In this document: positions 8,408-19,009 of the stretch, one piece after another
Layout: each line of letters starts with the position of its first letter
How positions within the stretch are numbered: the stretch's first letter is position 1
Source: Arcuatula senhousia
Taxonomy: Eukaryota > Mollusca > Bivalvia > Mytilida > Mytilidae
Assembly: GCA_963971305.1 (NCBI GenBank)
Contig: OZ020307.1
Coordinates: forward strand, 51,953,702 to 52,017,701
Direction: 5' to 3'
DNA: 64,000 nt
The notes under the pieces: model-generated
Told to the model about the DNA's origin: nothing
Databases searched by the model: none
Seen by the model: the letters and a program-made list of their open reading frames with translations, nothing else
Program-made: the position numbers and the translations under genes

Positions 8408-10684
8408 ATGAGAATAAGAGACAGATTAAGAAAAAAGGCTATAAAATCTAATTCTGAAATTGCTACCTTACGATACAAACAACAGCGAAATAAGGTCAAT
8501 AATTTAAAAAAGATTGCAAGAGAGAAGTTTGAACAAAATTTAGATAATATTATATTGGAAAATGCTGGAAATTCTAAAACGTATTGGAAACTAATGAAAA
8601 TGTTAATAAAATCAACCAAAGGCTCTAGCAGTATCCCACCTTTAAAAAATATTGCCAACAATCCCAACTATAGCGACTTCGTTTATGATGATCAAGACAA
8701 ATGTAACATAATGAATCAATACTTTTCTTTAATTTCAAAAGTTAACGATGAAAATATCCCTCTCCCAAATTTTCCAAATAGATGTGATACTCAACTTTAC
8801 GATATTGAAATTGAGGCAAATGAAATCGTTGACATAATACAGACTCTAAGCCCTAATAAGGCTTCTGGACCAGATGTTATAAGCCACAGAATGCTTAAAC
8901 TATTTCCAGAAAAAATAGCAATACCTTTAAAACTCATTTTTAATAAATCACTACGCCAAAGTAGCTTTCCTTCCAAATGGAAAATTGGTCACATAACAAC
9001 CATTTTTAAAAAAGGTGACCCATCTCTCCCCTCTAACTACAGACCTATATCTCTCATTAGCTGTGTCGGGAAGGTAATGGAGCGAATTATCTTCAAGCAT
9101 GTGTACAATCATCTCCATGATAACCGACTTATATACCAATATCAATCGGGCTTTCTTCCGAAATTCTCAACTGTACATCAGTTACTCGAAATGCACAACT
9201 GTATTGTTAATTCGTACGAAAAGAAAGAGATTAACTGTTTCGTGTTTTGCGATTTTGCTAAAGCTTTTGACAAAGTTTGGCACAATGGTCTACTCCACAA
9301 AATGAAAGCTTATGGTATAAGTGGTAGTTTACACAGCTGGTTTGCTAACTACCTTTTCGAGAGATCACAGAGAGTTATGATAAATCAATCTTCATCCTCT
9401 AGTTGTAGCGTTCAAGCTGGTGTTCCACAGGGTTCTGTACTTGGTCCCTTGTTGTTTGTTATTTATATTAATGATATAGCAGAGGAATTAACATCATTAT
9501 GTAGATTATTCGCCGATGATACATCTTTTAATTATTCCGATAGTGATCAAAATCGGGTAAAATTAGCCATTGATCATGATCTTAAAGAGCTTGACGACTG
9601 GTCGAAGAAATGGCTTATGTCTTTCAACCCAGACAAAACCGAAATAATAGTATTTTCTAATTCTGCTATACCGAATCTAAGTTTTGAGCTAAACGACAAA
9701 ACTATTCCTATTCAAGACTCACATAAACACCTAGGTGTTACATTTAGCAATGATGCTAAATGGAATCTTCATATAGGAAACATTATAAATAGTGCTAAGC
9801 GACATCTAAACATCCTAAGGAAACTAAAATACCAATTATGTAGAAATACCTTAGAAAATCTTTATCTTGTATTCATAAGACCCATTTTCGAATATGCGTC
9901 CGAGGTGTGGGACAATTGTGGAACTATTAACTCAAATAAACTTGAACAGCTGCAGCTTGAGGCTGCAAGATTGGTAACGGGTCTTCCCGTCTTCACTAAA
10001 AAGGAATTGATTTACAGTGAAGTTGGTTGGGAACCACTAGCAGAGAGACGAAGAAAACGAAAACTTAATATGTTTTACAATATTTTTAACCATAATGCCC
10101 CGTCGTATCTTACAAACCTTATCCCGCCGCAAGTTCAAACTATTTCTACGTATCCCCTTAGAAATGGTGAAGACATTATCCTTCCTTATTGCAGATTATC
10201 CTTAACAAGAGATTCTTTTATCCCTGCTACCATTAGACTATGGAATGACTTAGATATAAACATTCGACACATGCAATCAGCTAAAAAATTCAAATACGAA
10301 CTTAAGAAAAACAGTAACTCTACTGTGAAAGTTCCTAAATACTTTTCCTATGGCCCACGAAAACTCAACATGATATTGACCCAATTGAGATGTTCCGCTT
10401 CATTCCTAAATGGTGACCTATTCAAAGCCAATATTATAACAGACTCTTCTTGTCGATGTGGCTTTGCCATTGAAAACATAAACCATTACTTCTTTGAATG
10501 TCCCTTATATAACGAACATAGAGCTATACTTGTCAATGATCTCAGCTGGCTCCCAAATAACACCATTTTAAATGCGACTCTTCTTACATGTGGTAGTACC
10601 GCATTAAGTCAAGAGCAAAACGAGACTATTTTCAAACATTCATTTGATTATATCAAACGGACTAAGAGATTTTTAATAGTGTAG
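8408..10684 (+). CDS. LINE ORF, C-terminal part: reverse transcriptase and CCHC
   Basis: 758 codons from the first ATG after the premature stop, in phase with 7241-8395. Residues about 185-455 are an RVT_1 reverse transcriptase: CDFAKAFDKVWH (281-292, first catalytic Asp), the GVPQGSVLGPLLF motif (338-350) and FADD (368-371, catalytic Asp pair). The thumb and connection region runs to about 620. A C-terminal zinc motif C682-x-C684-x8-H693-x4-C698 is present, as in CR1/Jockey-type LINEs. The protein would copy LINE RNA onto nicked DNA in the nucleus. Translation in this copy would need re-initiation, so it is probably not expressed as an active enzyme. Confidence 0.88.
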   Translation: MRIRDRLRKKAIKSNSEIATLRYKQQRNKVNNLKKIAREKFEQNLDNIILENAGNSKTYWKLMKMLIKSTKGSSSIPPLKNIANNPNYSDFVYDDQDKCNIMNQYFSLISKVNDENIPLPNFPNRCDTQLYDIEIEANEIVDIIQTLSPNKASGPDVISHRMLKLFPEKIAIPLKLIFNKSLRQSSFPSKWKIGHITTIFKKGDPSLPSNYRPISLISCVGKVMERIIFKHVYNHLHDNRLIYQYQSGFLPKFSTVHQLLEMHNCIVNSYEKKEINCFVFCDFAKAFDKVWHNGLLHKMKAYGISGSLHSWFANYLFERSQRVMINQSSSSSCSVQAGVPQGSVLGPLLFVIYINDIAEELTSLCRLFADDTSFNYSDSDQNRVKLAIDHDLKELDDWSKKWLMSFNPDKTEIIVFSNSAIPNLSFELNDKTIPIQDSHKHLGVTFSNDAKWNLHIGNIINSAKRHLNILRKLKYQLCRNTLENLYLVFIRPIFEYASEVWDNCGTINSNKLEQLQLEAARLVTGLPVFTKKELIYSEVGWEPLAERRRKRKLNMFYNIFNHNAPSYLTNLIPPQVQTISTYPLRNGEDIILPYCRLSLTRDSFIPATIRLWNDLDINIRHMQSAKKFKYELKKNSNSTVKVPKYFSYGPRKLNMILTQLRCSASFLNGDLFKANIITDSSCRCGFAIENINHYFFECPLYNEHRAILVNDLSWLPNNTILNATLLTCGSTALSQEQNETIFKHSFDYIKRTKRFLIV

Positions 10685-10952
10685 GCCCCACTCATCATTT
10701 CTTCCAACACAGACACCAAGCAATCCCTTCTCTTACTTCTATTACTCCTAAAAAGTTTTTCTTTCTTATTCTTATTCAGCAATTATACTTTTTATTGTTT
10801 GTTTTGTTATTTACAAATGTAACTTGCATGCATGCTCAACTTGTATATTCATTGTATTGTTTAACTATGTTATGGAGAGGACTTCATAAGTATGTTTTAC
10901 TTGTGTCCAATCCAATTTGTGTATTTTTACAAATAAAATATGTTTAAACTAA
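10685..10952 (+). other. LINE 3' UTR
   Basis: From the stop codon to the AATAAAATATGTTTAAACT-like end. An AATAAA occurs about 20 nt before the end. There is no microsatellite tail. The target-site duplication follows at once. Confidence 0.65.
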
Positions 10953-10965
10953 AATCGAGATGGGC
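10953..10965. repeat. Right target-site duplication of the LINE
   Basis: Exact 13-bp copy of 410-422, located at the 3' terminus of the LINE. Confidence 0.7.
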
Positions 10966-11079
10966 GAATTTTTGGCTTCAAAGTCCGAGCGTTGACCAAA
11001 ATTAAACGACAATTTTTATTGAAATGTGTTATTCGTCAAGTAATGATTTAAATTTAAAAAAATGTGAAGCTTGTAAACG

Positions 11080-11530
11080 TGAGTGAGTGAATGAGTTGGT
11101 GTTTTACGACCGTGCAACACTATATAGGTTATTTACAGGCGATGAACATGAAAAAGATGATAAAATGAACATAAAATGATGATGATAAATGAAATATTGG
11201 GTTGAGGTGGGAAAGAGGAACGGTTAATTTTGAAAAAGGGATGTAGGTAGGGGCTAAAAATTAAGTCTCAGTGGTGCACAACTTGGCGGTCCACAACGGG
11301 GTCTTTTACGTACATGAAGCGTGGCATTCTCCACACACGTTGGCCCACTATGGTCAGCGGTCAGGGTTTCCATATTATAGACCTGACAACCCCCGCGAAC
11401 GAAGGCCCCCCTATTCAACCATCTAGGGTACACACTTGGTCGCTCTGAGGGCTGAGCACTGACCCGACGTCAGAATCACAAGACCCTTAGTCGCCTCATA
11501 CGACAAGCTAGGCTCGATGCTTGTCAACAG
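11080..11530. repeat. GTGAGTGAGTGA-type mollusc dispersed repeat
   Basis: Begins GTGAGTGAGTGAATGAG followed by GTTTTACGACCG, and ends around TTAGTCGCCTCATACGACAAGC. Both ends resemble a very abundant invertebrate repeat known for the GTGAGTGAGTGAGT...TTTTACGCCG and GTCGCCTxxTACGACAAGC motifs. No ORF. The stretch 18340-18460 shares short segments with it (GAGGAACGG, AAATGATGATGA). Confidence 0.5.
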
Positions 11531-11619
11531 AAAAGAAAATGCTCGTAATCAGAAAAGAAAACGATTTTAGATTTTAAAAAAATCAACTTGTACAGGAAAG
11601 TGTTTGAAGTTGAGTACAT

Positions 11620-11855
11620 GAGAGAGCAACTATTTTATTTTGATGTGGGAGGGCTATTTGTGCGCAAAGTAACGCATTTTTTTGTAGATTTTACACAAAT
11701 TTTTAGCCCAAAACTGCATCCTGCCTTTCTTTATTTTCAACGCGCTGTCATGTCCTTTTATTTCCTGATTTTTAGTACATATATCCTTCCTTTTTATTTT
11801 AATTTCACAATTATATCCCCCCTCCCCCCTTAAAAAGCAAAGGGTCGCTCCTTTA
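11620..11855. mobile_element. G-run terminal-inverted-repeat element, copy 1
   Basis: Left end AGAGCAACTATTTTATTTTGATGTGGGAGGGC is mirrored by the right end CCCCCCTTAAAAAGCAAAGGGTCGCTC-like sequence. The interior holds the CATCCTGCCTTTCTTTATTTTC and CTGTCATGTCCTTTTATTTC motifs also found at 33608-33895 and 63508-63780. No transposase, so it is a MITE-like or foldback element. Confidence 0.55.
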
Positions 11856-13325
11856 TAGAAACAATAAATATGTCGGTTGATGATTTACATCATGTAACTT
11901 TTCAATCTCCGAAAAAGAGTCTAACAGCACTCCTTATGTCGTTAGGATTGACTGTACTCTGTTTCGGAGATTGGTAACTTTCAACCAAGTATTTTACATG
12001 TCCAAGCGAAGAATGAAATGTCTTAAAAAAACAAACAAAAACAAAAACAACAACTTTGGACTTTGATCGATTTGATGTTTATTGTGTGTTTATTTTTGTG
12101 CTTTGTCTGAGAAAATTGATAGGGGGAAGGTTGGGCCCAAAAAACTAGCTTAACCCCGCCACATATTATATGTGCCTGTCCTAAGCCAGGAATCTTTGAC
12201 AAAGCTTTCGTTTGTACTCGTCTTTTTGATGTTTTCTGTTCCATGTTTAAGGGGGTCTATCTGTGACTATTTCAGGACTGGGTTTGAATTATATGCATTT
12301 TATTTAGATAATGGGCCAATTGCAGAACCGCAAGCAGTGCCAAATGGTCTCGTTGAAGGCTGCTGTAGGTTGTCCATTGTGGTTTTTCTGAATTGCCGCT
12401 TGATTGAGGGCTGGGGGGAGTTGCGTGAAAAAGGAATGATGAGCCTTTAGGCTATCTATGGTCATCTATGCAGCCCAGTGGACTGTGTCGCATACACTTA
12501 TTCCACATCTCATTATTTTCTATTCACTTAACATAATCAGAGAATACATGACGATGATATATTTTGTGACATAACGTCGTTCACGTCAGAAAGACCGAGA
12601 TGCATCATTTTCCTATAGTTACAAATGTAACCCAAGTATTTAAAAAAAAAAGTCTTTTTATTCAAACTTCTGCTCGTAGGTTAATAATTATAGACATTTT
12701 TTTCATTTTCAAAATAAGATTAGCCTAGGTCAATGTGTTTTTGACAAACTGTTGAATGTCTTTTAAAAAAGAAAACAAAATTGTTATTGCTTGCTTGTTT
12801 TTTTGTATTTTTTTTTATAATAGAAGCTTTTGGCATGGGCCTTTCTAAGACGTTTGAAGTCAGTATATATTCGAAATATTTATAAGAAGGCGAAGGAGTC
12901 ACAATATTATCACGGACCATCGTCGTAATTCTTCTTCGAGCTGCAATTTTCTTTTGGGACCGGCTTAATTTATCAAAAATCACTAGGGAAGGGTTGAATG
13001 CTACAAAGAGTAAAGACAATCCTAGTTATGAACAAAATTCAGGTATGACTTTTATAAAATGATATGAAATAACAAATATATTATCATAAACAAATAAAAT
13101 TTTCTTTATCATATCTAGTTTGAACTAGATATTGTACAAGAATCATTCGACGTACAGTTTCATTTTTCAAGAGGTCATTTCCTCTAAAATGTATTTGACT
13201 TTTATGTCAGTAGCATGGCAATGTGACCTCGTGACGTTCAGAGCTACCACTTCAACATCTTCTCACCATATAGAAATATAATTACATTGTAGTTATAGCA
13301 GTACTCTTGCTTAGTAATTCTTAAG
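11856..13325. other. Gene-free stretch upstream of the LDLa gene
   Basis: Anonymous AT-rich sequence with short reading frames that show no recognisable domain. The final few hundred bases (about 13040-13325) should include the promoter and 5' UTR of the gene starting at 13326. An AT-rich stretch near 13267-13285 (ATATAGAAATATAATTA) is a weak TATA candidate. Confidence 0.35.
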
Positions 13326-13413
13326 ATGAATACATTCCCTAAACTATGTAATAATGGAGTAAAAGTTACTATTGTGCTCTTTGTTCTGTTGTCTGTTTTG
13401 TGTTCTATCGAAG
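13326..13413 (+). CDS. LDLa-domain secreted or membrane protein, exon 1 (signal peptide)
   Basis: ATG at 13326 opens 29 codons encoding a basic and polar start followed by a hydrophobic core (VTIVLFVLLSVLCSI), a typical secretory signal peptide. The exon ends one base into a codon (phase 1) at a strong donor, G|GTAAGA (13414). The next exon at 14104 begins with the two missing bases, so the frame is continuous. This is the best candidate start of the only host gene seen. It was found by translating and matching splice sites by eye. Transcript evidence is lacking. Confidence 0.6.
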
Positions 13414-13492
13414 GTAAGAAGAAAAAAATCACATTAAGAATTCCGTTTACCGACCATCTGGTGCCGTAAGACCCGGTTCGACATATAATTTC

Positions 13493-13640
13493 TTTTGTAA
13501 TGCCTGTACCAAGTCAGGACCATTGCGATTTGCGATCTTATTTTTTCCGGTATTTAACTTTTTTTTTTTCATTTTCTTCTTGTACTTTTTGAGACTGATA
13601 TACTCACTTCGTAATTGAGAGAAGAGCCTTATTACAAATA
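13493..13640. repeat. Intronic dispersed repeat, copy a
   Basis: ATGCCTGTACCAAGTCAGGA and neighbouring sequence recur in the next intron at 14616-14735, followed in both by TTTTCCGG and a TTGAGA...GATAT/GATCT segment. The reverse complement (TCCTGACTTGGTACAGGC-like) also appears in degraded form near 57325 and 62000. It is a bivalve dispersed repeat lying in both introns, or a trace of exon duplication. Confidence 0.5.
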
Positions 13641-14103
13641 CTTCAATATTGTCATGACTATTAAGAATTGACTCTTTATTGCGTATGAACTTTAAATCAA
13701 GAGAACGCACTCACATGCGAAGCTTTATTTTTGTGTGTGATTAAATGCACTCGGTAAAACCCTTATTATATCATTATACCCCTTAAGAAATCTGTAAAAT
13801 TTAAGAAAAATATCGGTAAGATCACCAAAAGACCGACCTTTACCTCCCAATCGTATCTCAGTAAGTGTTACGATTTTTGTAATAATTTTGGATCCTAAGA
13901 TTGGAAAGGGTTTCGGTTCTTCAATTCCTAGTTGCAACTCTCCTTTTCTTTTGAAATTCATGTATCGTGTTAAGATCTTCAATGTCTTTGGTTTGTCTTT
14001 GCCTTGTTTTAACTTAAGATATTTCTTTCCGCTCCCGGTAATTTTATCTACTTTTTATTCTCATAAAACTAAAACAACATATATTATTTTAAAAACGTTT
14101 TAG

Positions 14104-14226
14104 GTAGTCCCTATAGAGGATGTGACAGGGATGAGTTTCAATGCAGACCCGGGGAATGTATCCCAGATGTTTGGCAGTGTGACGGGGACGAAGACTGTGG
14201 CAATGGAAAGGACGAGAAAAAATGTG
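14104..14226 (+). CDS. LDLa-domain protein, exon 2 (first LDL-receptor class A domain)
   Basis: The acceptor TTTTAG (ends 14103) and donor G|GTACGT (14227) bound a 123-nt exon, phase 1 at both ends. It encodes one complete LDLa module: six cysteines in the pattern C-x6-C-x4-C-x6-C-x5-C-x8-C, with the calcium-binding signature CDGDEDC followed by GKDEKKC. The motif EFQC...GECIP...WQCDG is a textbook LDLa match. LDLa modules bind ligands in extracellular receptors and secreted proteins. Symmetric phase-1 boundaries are the norm for shuffled LDLa exons. Confidence 0.78.
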
Positions 14227-14615
14227 GTACGTTTTATGTATAGGAGAATGTATGGTTTACTGTAGATTCGTAAAAAATAATTCACGAGCGCCGTCACACT
14301 TTAAACAATAGAATGACGTCATTAAAATGGTTTAATTTATAGGGAATCACAACTAAACAAATATGGGGAAATTTATCGTGTATATAGAAACATTAAATTG
14401 TCACTTCTTAATACAAAGAGAATGTCATGAATTTAATCTATATTTATATTTTTATTCTACTCCGAATTAACAAGTCTTAATTTTTTTAAAATATATTTTT
14501 TTAACAAAAGGTTTATGCATTTGTATTGTACATAATAAAAGAAAAGTGAACGAAAATTTTACTTAAAAATTTCCTCTAGATAATTTCCTAACTTGGTACA
14601 GTCATTTCATTGAAA

Positions 14616-14735
14616 TGCCTGTACCAAGTCAGGACCATTGCGACTTATAATTTTCCGGAATGTCCTCTATGTTTTGTCTTTTCTCTTGGACATTGAGATT
14701 GATCTCCAAGTTCGGTAATGTTGTTATAAACTTTA
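14616..14735. repeat. Intronic dispersed repeat, copy b
   Basis: Same family and orientation as 13493-13640. The two share ATGCCTGTACCAAGTCAGGA and then diverge. Confidence 0.5.
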
Positions 14736-14818
14736 TTTAGCGGAGCAGAACCTGTGACAGCAAGGTTCCCCTTTTTCTGCTTTAATGTCAAGATTAATTT
14801 GTTTTCCTAAATTTACAG

Positions 14819-14952
14819 ACGTGACGACAATGTGTCCTGGTGAGCATCACTGTAATGAACAATGGAACCCTTGTATTCCCCTGAGCTTCCGGTGCGATGG
14901 CGATTTTGATTGTACGGATCGCAGCGACGAGGATCCAGCTATCTGCAGACGA
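14819..14952 (+). CDS. LDLa-domain protein, exon 3 (second LDL-receptor class A domain)
   Basis: Acceptor TTTACAG (ends 14818) and strong donor GTGAGT (14953). It starts with two bases that complete the codon left by exon 2. It encodes a second LDLa module: MCPGEHHC...NPCIP...FRCDGDFDCTDRSDE...IC, with the calcium-site acidic residues intact and a three-residue insertion near the third Cys. With the strong donor the exon ends in phase 0. A weaker donor 4 nt downstream would give phase 1. A small candidate exon at 15670-15710 has splice-like ends (TTTTTCAG, GTGAGA) but is interrupted by a stop if joined in phase 0, so the gene's continuation is unresolved. Confidence 0.75.
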
Positions 14953-16800
14953 GTGAGTACCACATCTAAAAATGAAATTGAAGCATGGAAATGTTCATTT
15001 ATTTTAAAGCGTTTTTGATATTGTCTTGGGGTTAAATATTTACACAACGCTCTTATCTTTTTTATTTCCTGGATTTTGGTGATATTTGTTTGGCATACTG
15101 TAAAACATGTACACCTTGAAAAAATCAGTTTATGGTTCAATAAACCAAAATAAATTACAAGTGATTTTTATAAATACATTTTTTTACAGTCGGCGCAAAA
15201 TTTTATTGAAATAACATTTTTCATTTAAGAATTATTCAATTTCTGTTAATCTATTTAGCGCATTAATTTCATTTACACCAGTTGATAAAAAACACGTGGA
15301 GTTGCCAAGTCAATTATTGACTCTATACAGTCTATAGGTTATATTCTAATTTAAACTGTGTAAAACTCGTTAAGTCCATTTAAATACTTTTGATTTTTTT
15401 AAAGTATACAAGAAATTTTCCAAAATCGTTAAATCCAATCAAATACTTTTAATTTTTTTTAAAGTATAAAAGAAAATTTCCTAAATTTCTTTCAATGCAT
15501 ATATACATCTAGTATGTCAATCCCTGTGTTGTTCCTCTTAATTGCTGTTACTTAAACATGTTTTATGCCAAAAACTGAGTAAATTTTTAACGCTGTGATG
15601 ATTTTAATTTCTTAAATCTCTTTAATCTCTTTCCGTAAATTTATTTGAATTTGTTTCAATATTTTTCAGAGAAGAAACTAGAACCAGAAAGTTTGACAAA
15701 AGATGTCCCGGTGAGATACGTGCCAATTGCTACATTTTATTTTATTTTTTGCACTTGTTTTTGCATTTGTGTTTATTTTATTTTTGTTTATCGAATAAGT
15801 TAAATTAATATCAAACTGTAGAAATTTTTGAAATTAATAAAATTATATATTTATATTTATTTGTTTATTTATTTATATTTATTTCAAACAAAAGTTTCGT
15901 GTAGATACATGTAATATTTGCCATAGTAACATTTTAAAAATTGCTACATGTACAAAGGGGAAAAATGAGATCTTATTCACACTGATACTATATTTGTGAA
16001 ACAAATTTTCAAACTAGACTATCTAAAATGCGTCTGATGATTGTTAACAAAAGAATCCGTATACACAGGGACACTGATCAAAATATTGAAGGCCAAAGAA
16101 AAATAAAAACATGATTATCATAGTTGTCATGTAAAGTAGCATTGAATTACCGACATCCGTTAAAACTGGCTATTACAAGTTGAAAATAGTCCATTTTATT
16201 AACCTGTGCATGGCATTCAACAAAGAAAAGGACAGCAGTCTAATCCAAGTCTGTTTGTTGATTTCTGTTTGGTTGATTTTGTGCTTTCTATGTTTTTTTC
16301 CCGTTGCTGTTCCCGTTCGTTCCTCTTTGCTTCTCTCTGTTGTTTACCTTATTCGCCTATTGTTCTCTTCTCTTTTGGATTGCCTGAGAACGAAAGCCGG
16401 TAATACCTCATATTGAACAACATGGAATATTCACAACTAATGATGGCTAATATTCAAGCGGTCAAGTGGAGATGTTTTTCTTAGCGTGTATATCGTGACT
16501 GTGAATGAAGTGATCATTTCATCTTAGTCTTGACTTACAAGTACATGTATGTAAAAAGCTTTTCAAGTCAATATCATGTCATCTGTTTGCTTTTAAAAAG
16601 AGTACCAATTTACCTTTGTGAACTTGAAAAAAAAGGCTATGATTGTACTTCGTCACACATATTGCGGCGATGTAGCACACCTGGTGTGGCTCATCACGCG
16701 AATCTCTTGTTACAGAGATTTAAAATTTATGAAAGCTAAGAAACATCGTCCATAATAGCCTGCTGCTGTACTAGTTGCATTCTGTTACGTACCTAAATCT
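14953..16800. other. Gene-free or intronic stretch after the LDLa exons
   Basis: AT-rich sequence. 15360-15480 holds two degenerate direct copies of a TTAAATACTTTTGATTTTTTTAAAG-type unit about 65 bp apart. 16180-16420 resembles the dispersed family at 17690-17850 (TTCTGTTTGGTTGATTTTGTG). No further LDLa or other domain exon was recognised. Confidence 0.4.
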
Positions 16801-16807
16801 TAATCAA

Positions 16808-17060
16808 TGTCACACGAGTGAGTGACATTGATTCAATTCGTGTCTTTTTTATGCAATTTGATACCAGAAAAAATATAACAGAAATAGATTGTTGATTTAA
16901 CCAACTTATTTGTCCATTTTTCACTGGGAATTGATTAAAGTGCCTATTTTTTTTCTTGGAATCAAGAATATAATAGCAATATCTTGTCTGTCGGTTCCTA
17001 AAATATTACGAAGCTATGTAAGTTTATTTGTAAGGCCGATGCCCTCTTGGAGATGTTCCA
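16808..17060 (+). repeat. P block, copy 1
   Basis: Starts GAGTGACATTGATT, continues GTGTCTTTT...TTTGTCCATTTTTCA...GGAATTGATTAAA...GGAATCAA, and ends GTAAGGCCGATGCCCTC. The same ordered motifs recur at 23780, 27525 and 31764, so this is part of a duplicated multi-kb block. It is non-coding. Confidence 0.6.
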
Positions 17061-17599
17061 AATAAAACAGGTTATCAGGTCTTAATTGTACTTTTGATAT
17101 CTTAATACCTTTTGTTTTTCTGAAATTTGAATGATTAGTTAATTTCGTTTGTTAATTATCTAGTTTCAACGCGGAAAAGATGATGTTTTGTCTTTGCTTA
17201 TATTTCTTATTTGTTAAAAAATAAATCTAACATTAGTATCAGGATCCAACCACTCCTTCAAAGTTTTTTGAAAAAACCCCAAATTTTCTGCTTTTACTGC
17301 AATTTGTCTTGTAAAGGAGAAGCAAGTCTCACGATGAACAAAAAGAGGGAACACAACAATTGTCAGGGAGTTACGATATAAATCATCATCACAGATCTTT
17401 AATCTAGAACTTGAAAGGTACAACAACAACAAAAACATTGAATGGCACAGTATTAAGAATACAGTTAGAATTAGATAAAACAATTGCAGTACTAGTATCT
17501 TTAATTGTAGAATGCAATAAATGATGGTTCTTTATTGTGTAATGTTGTGATGTTGGTTTGTCGTAGAAATTTGTTTTGTCTTCCTTTACTGGATTTGAC

Positions 17600-17850
17600 A
17601 CTCTGAATTGGAAATTAGCGACACGACGGGTGTGCTATAGCAGGCAGGAACTGCGCTTACTCTTCCAGAGCACCTGAGTTCACTCTTGTCACGACTTGAG
17701 TTCGCGTTGTTCATTTCCGTTCGGTTGATTTTGTGTTTTGTGTTTCTTTGTGCTGTTTTTGTTCGTATTTACCGGTTTCGTCGTTGCCCTTTCGGACTTC
17801 TGACACTTGAATGCCCTATTGGTGCCTCTTTGCTTCTTTAAACTGGCAAA
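17600..17850. repeat. Dispersed repeat (CACCTGAGTTCACTC family)
   Basis: GACGGGTGTGCTA, CTCTTCCAGAGCACCTGAGT, and GAATGCCCTATTGGTGCCTC. Related pieces occur at 16250-16400, 42860-42945, 48990-49110 (reverse), 49705-49735, 50050-50175 (reverse) and 61140-61370. It is an old, abundant interspersed family without an ORF. Confidence 0.55.
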
Positions 17851-18295
17851 CGTCCATCAATAGTTTTATTAATTGCTGGATTTATTTACAGGATCCTGTA
17901 TCATAAAATTCCACTTTCATAGAACTTTCGTGTCCAGCTTATTTTTAATGTTTTTATCTAATTTTTTATTTAATTTTTTAAGCTAGCTTTAGTGTTAAAG
18001 AAAGTAGAGTAAATAGTTTTGTGGTAGCTTTGTCTTTGTTTTCAGTTTTTAATAATTGTTTGAACCAATGGGTTAAAACCAAGAAAGCAATTACATGTGC
18101 AAAAGTGTTTTTCGATGTTATGGCTGTTGTTTGACTTGAGCCTTAAAAAGAAAAGCTGGATTAAACATTTGTTGATTATCAGATTTCAACAACAACGATA
18201 GCTTGTATTATTATTACAAGCAAGATTTTACCTTCCGGGCAATATAAGTTTATTCTTAGCTAGGTAGCTAGGAAGTGTAAGTTTTTTCATTACTT

Positions 18296-18620
18296 ATTAA
18301 AGCATCAAAATCTTGACGCTCGACTATATCAAAGATATGAACGTGAAAGGATGAAATGATGATGAAGTAAAAGAAATGGAGACATAAGTTCAAGCAGGGA
18401 TGTTTTGGTTGTCACTAGAAAAAAGAGGAACGGGTTGTTTCGGGAGATCAAGCCTCCTAAAGGAAATACTACGGTCCCTACTATTGTCGAGACCTGCTGG
18501 ACTCTTTAACGTGTCATTTTCCCAACACAATGCACCACTAACGTTTCCGAAATAAAGCCTAACGACACCAGCATTCGTTATGACAGGGTTACCTCTTAAC
18601 TCTTGATTCGCTTTTCTTTC
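18296..18620. repeat. Degenerate dispersed repeat
   Basis: Shares short motifs with 11150-11230 (AAATGATGATGA, AAGAGGAACGG). It includes CCTGCTGGACTCTTTAACGT and AACGACACCAGCATTCG-like segments. No coding signal. Confidence 0.35.
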
Positions 18621-19009
18621 TGTTGATTTTTTTATATTTGTATTTTATGTTGTGCTTTTCGTATTAACTGGTGTTGGTATGCATAAAAGGTGTTTGAATA
18701 CCTTTATTAAAGTTTCATGTCATTAAAAATAATGCATATCCGACAACTGAGTGGAAGTCAAATATGATTTGCCAATGACCAATGCTTACATGTATATTGC
18801 ATGTAACTTTGGTAAGTGAAAATATAAGACATTTGTAACTTTACTTCATGGAAGCTTGAATCACTGTTGATTGGCGGCTATTTATTAAGTCTCCCAAACG
18901 AAGTTTGGAGACTTATTGTTTTTGTTGCGTTTCTTATTATTAAGTCGCCCAAAACGAAGTTTGGGAGACTTATTGTTTTTGCACCGTTTCTTATTATTAT
19001 TATTATTAT

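Larger units (their letters stand above)
423..10952 (+). mobile_element. Full-length non-LTR retrotransposon (LINE), interrupted by an LTR element
   Basis: After removing the LTR insertion and one copy of its 5-bp duplication (about 6.3 kb), the element is about 4.2 kb: a 5' UTR of roughly 0.5 kb (423-683 plus 6984-7240), one long reading frame with endonuclease and reverse transcriptase (7241-10684), and a 3' UTR of about 270 bp ending AAATAAAATATGTTTAAACTAAA-like (about 10931-10952). A 13-bp duplication flanks it. Domain order EN-RT-CCHC and the absence of a separate ORF1 fit APE-type LINEs of the CR1/Jockey-like groups. The exact clade cannot be fixed without a tree. One in-frame stop makes this copy defective. 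Confidence 0.75.

Noticed and set aside
15670..15710. Splice-flanked 41-nt segment considered as exon 4 of the LDLa gene
   Set aside because: It meets a stop at once if joined in phase 0 to exon 3. Other phases need a weak donor. Left unassigned.
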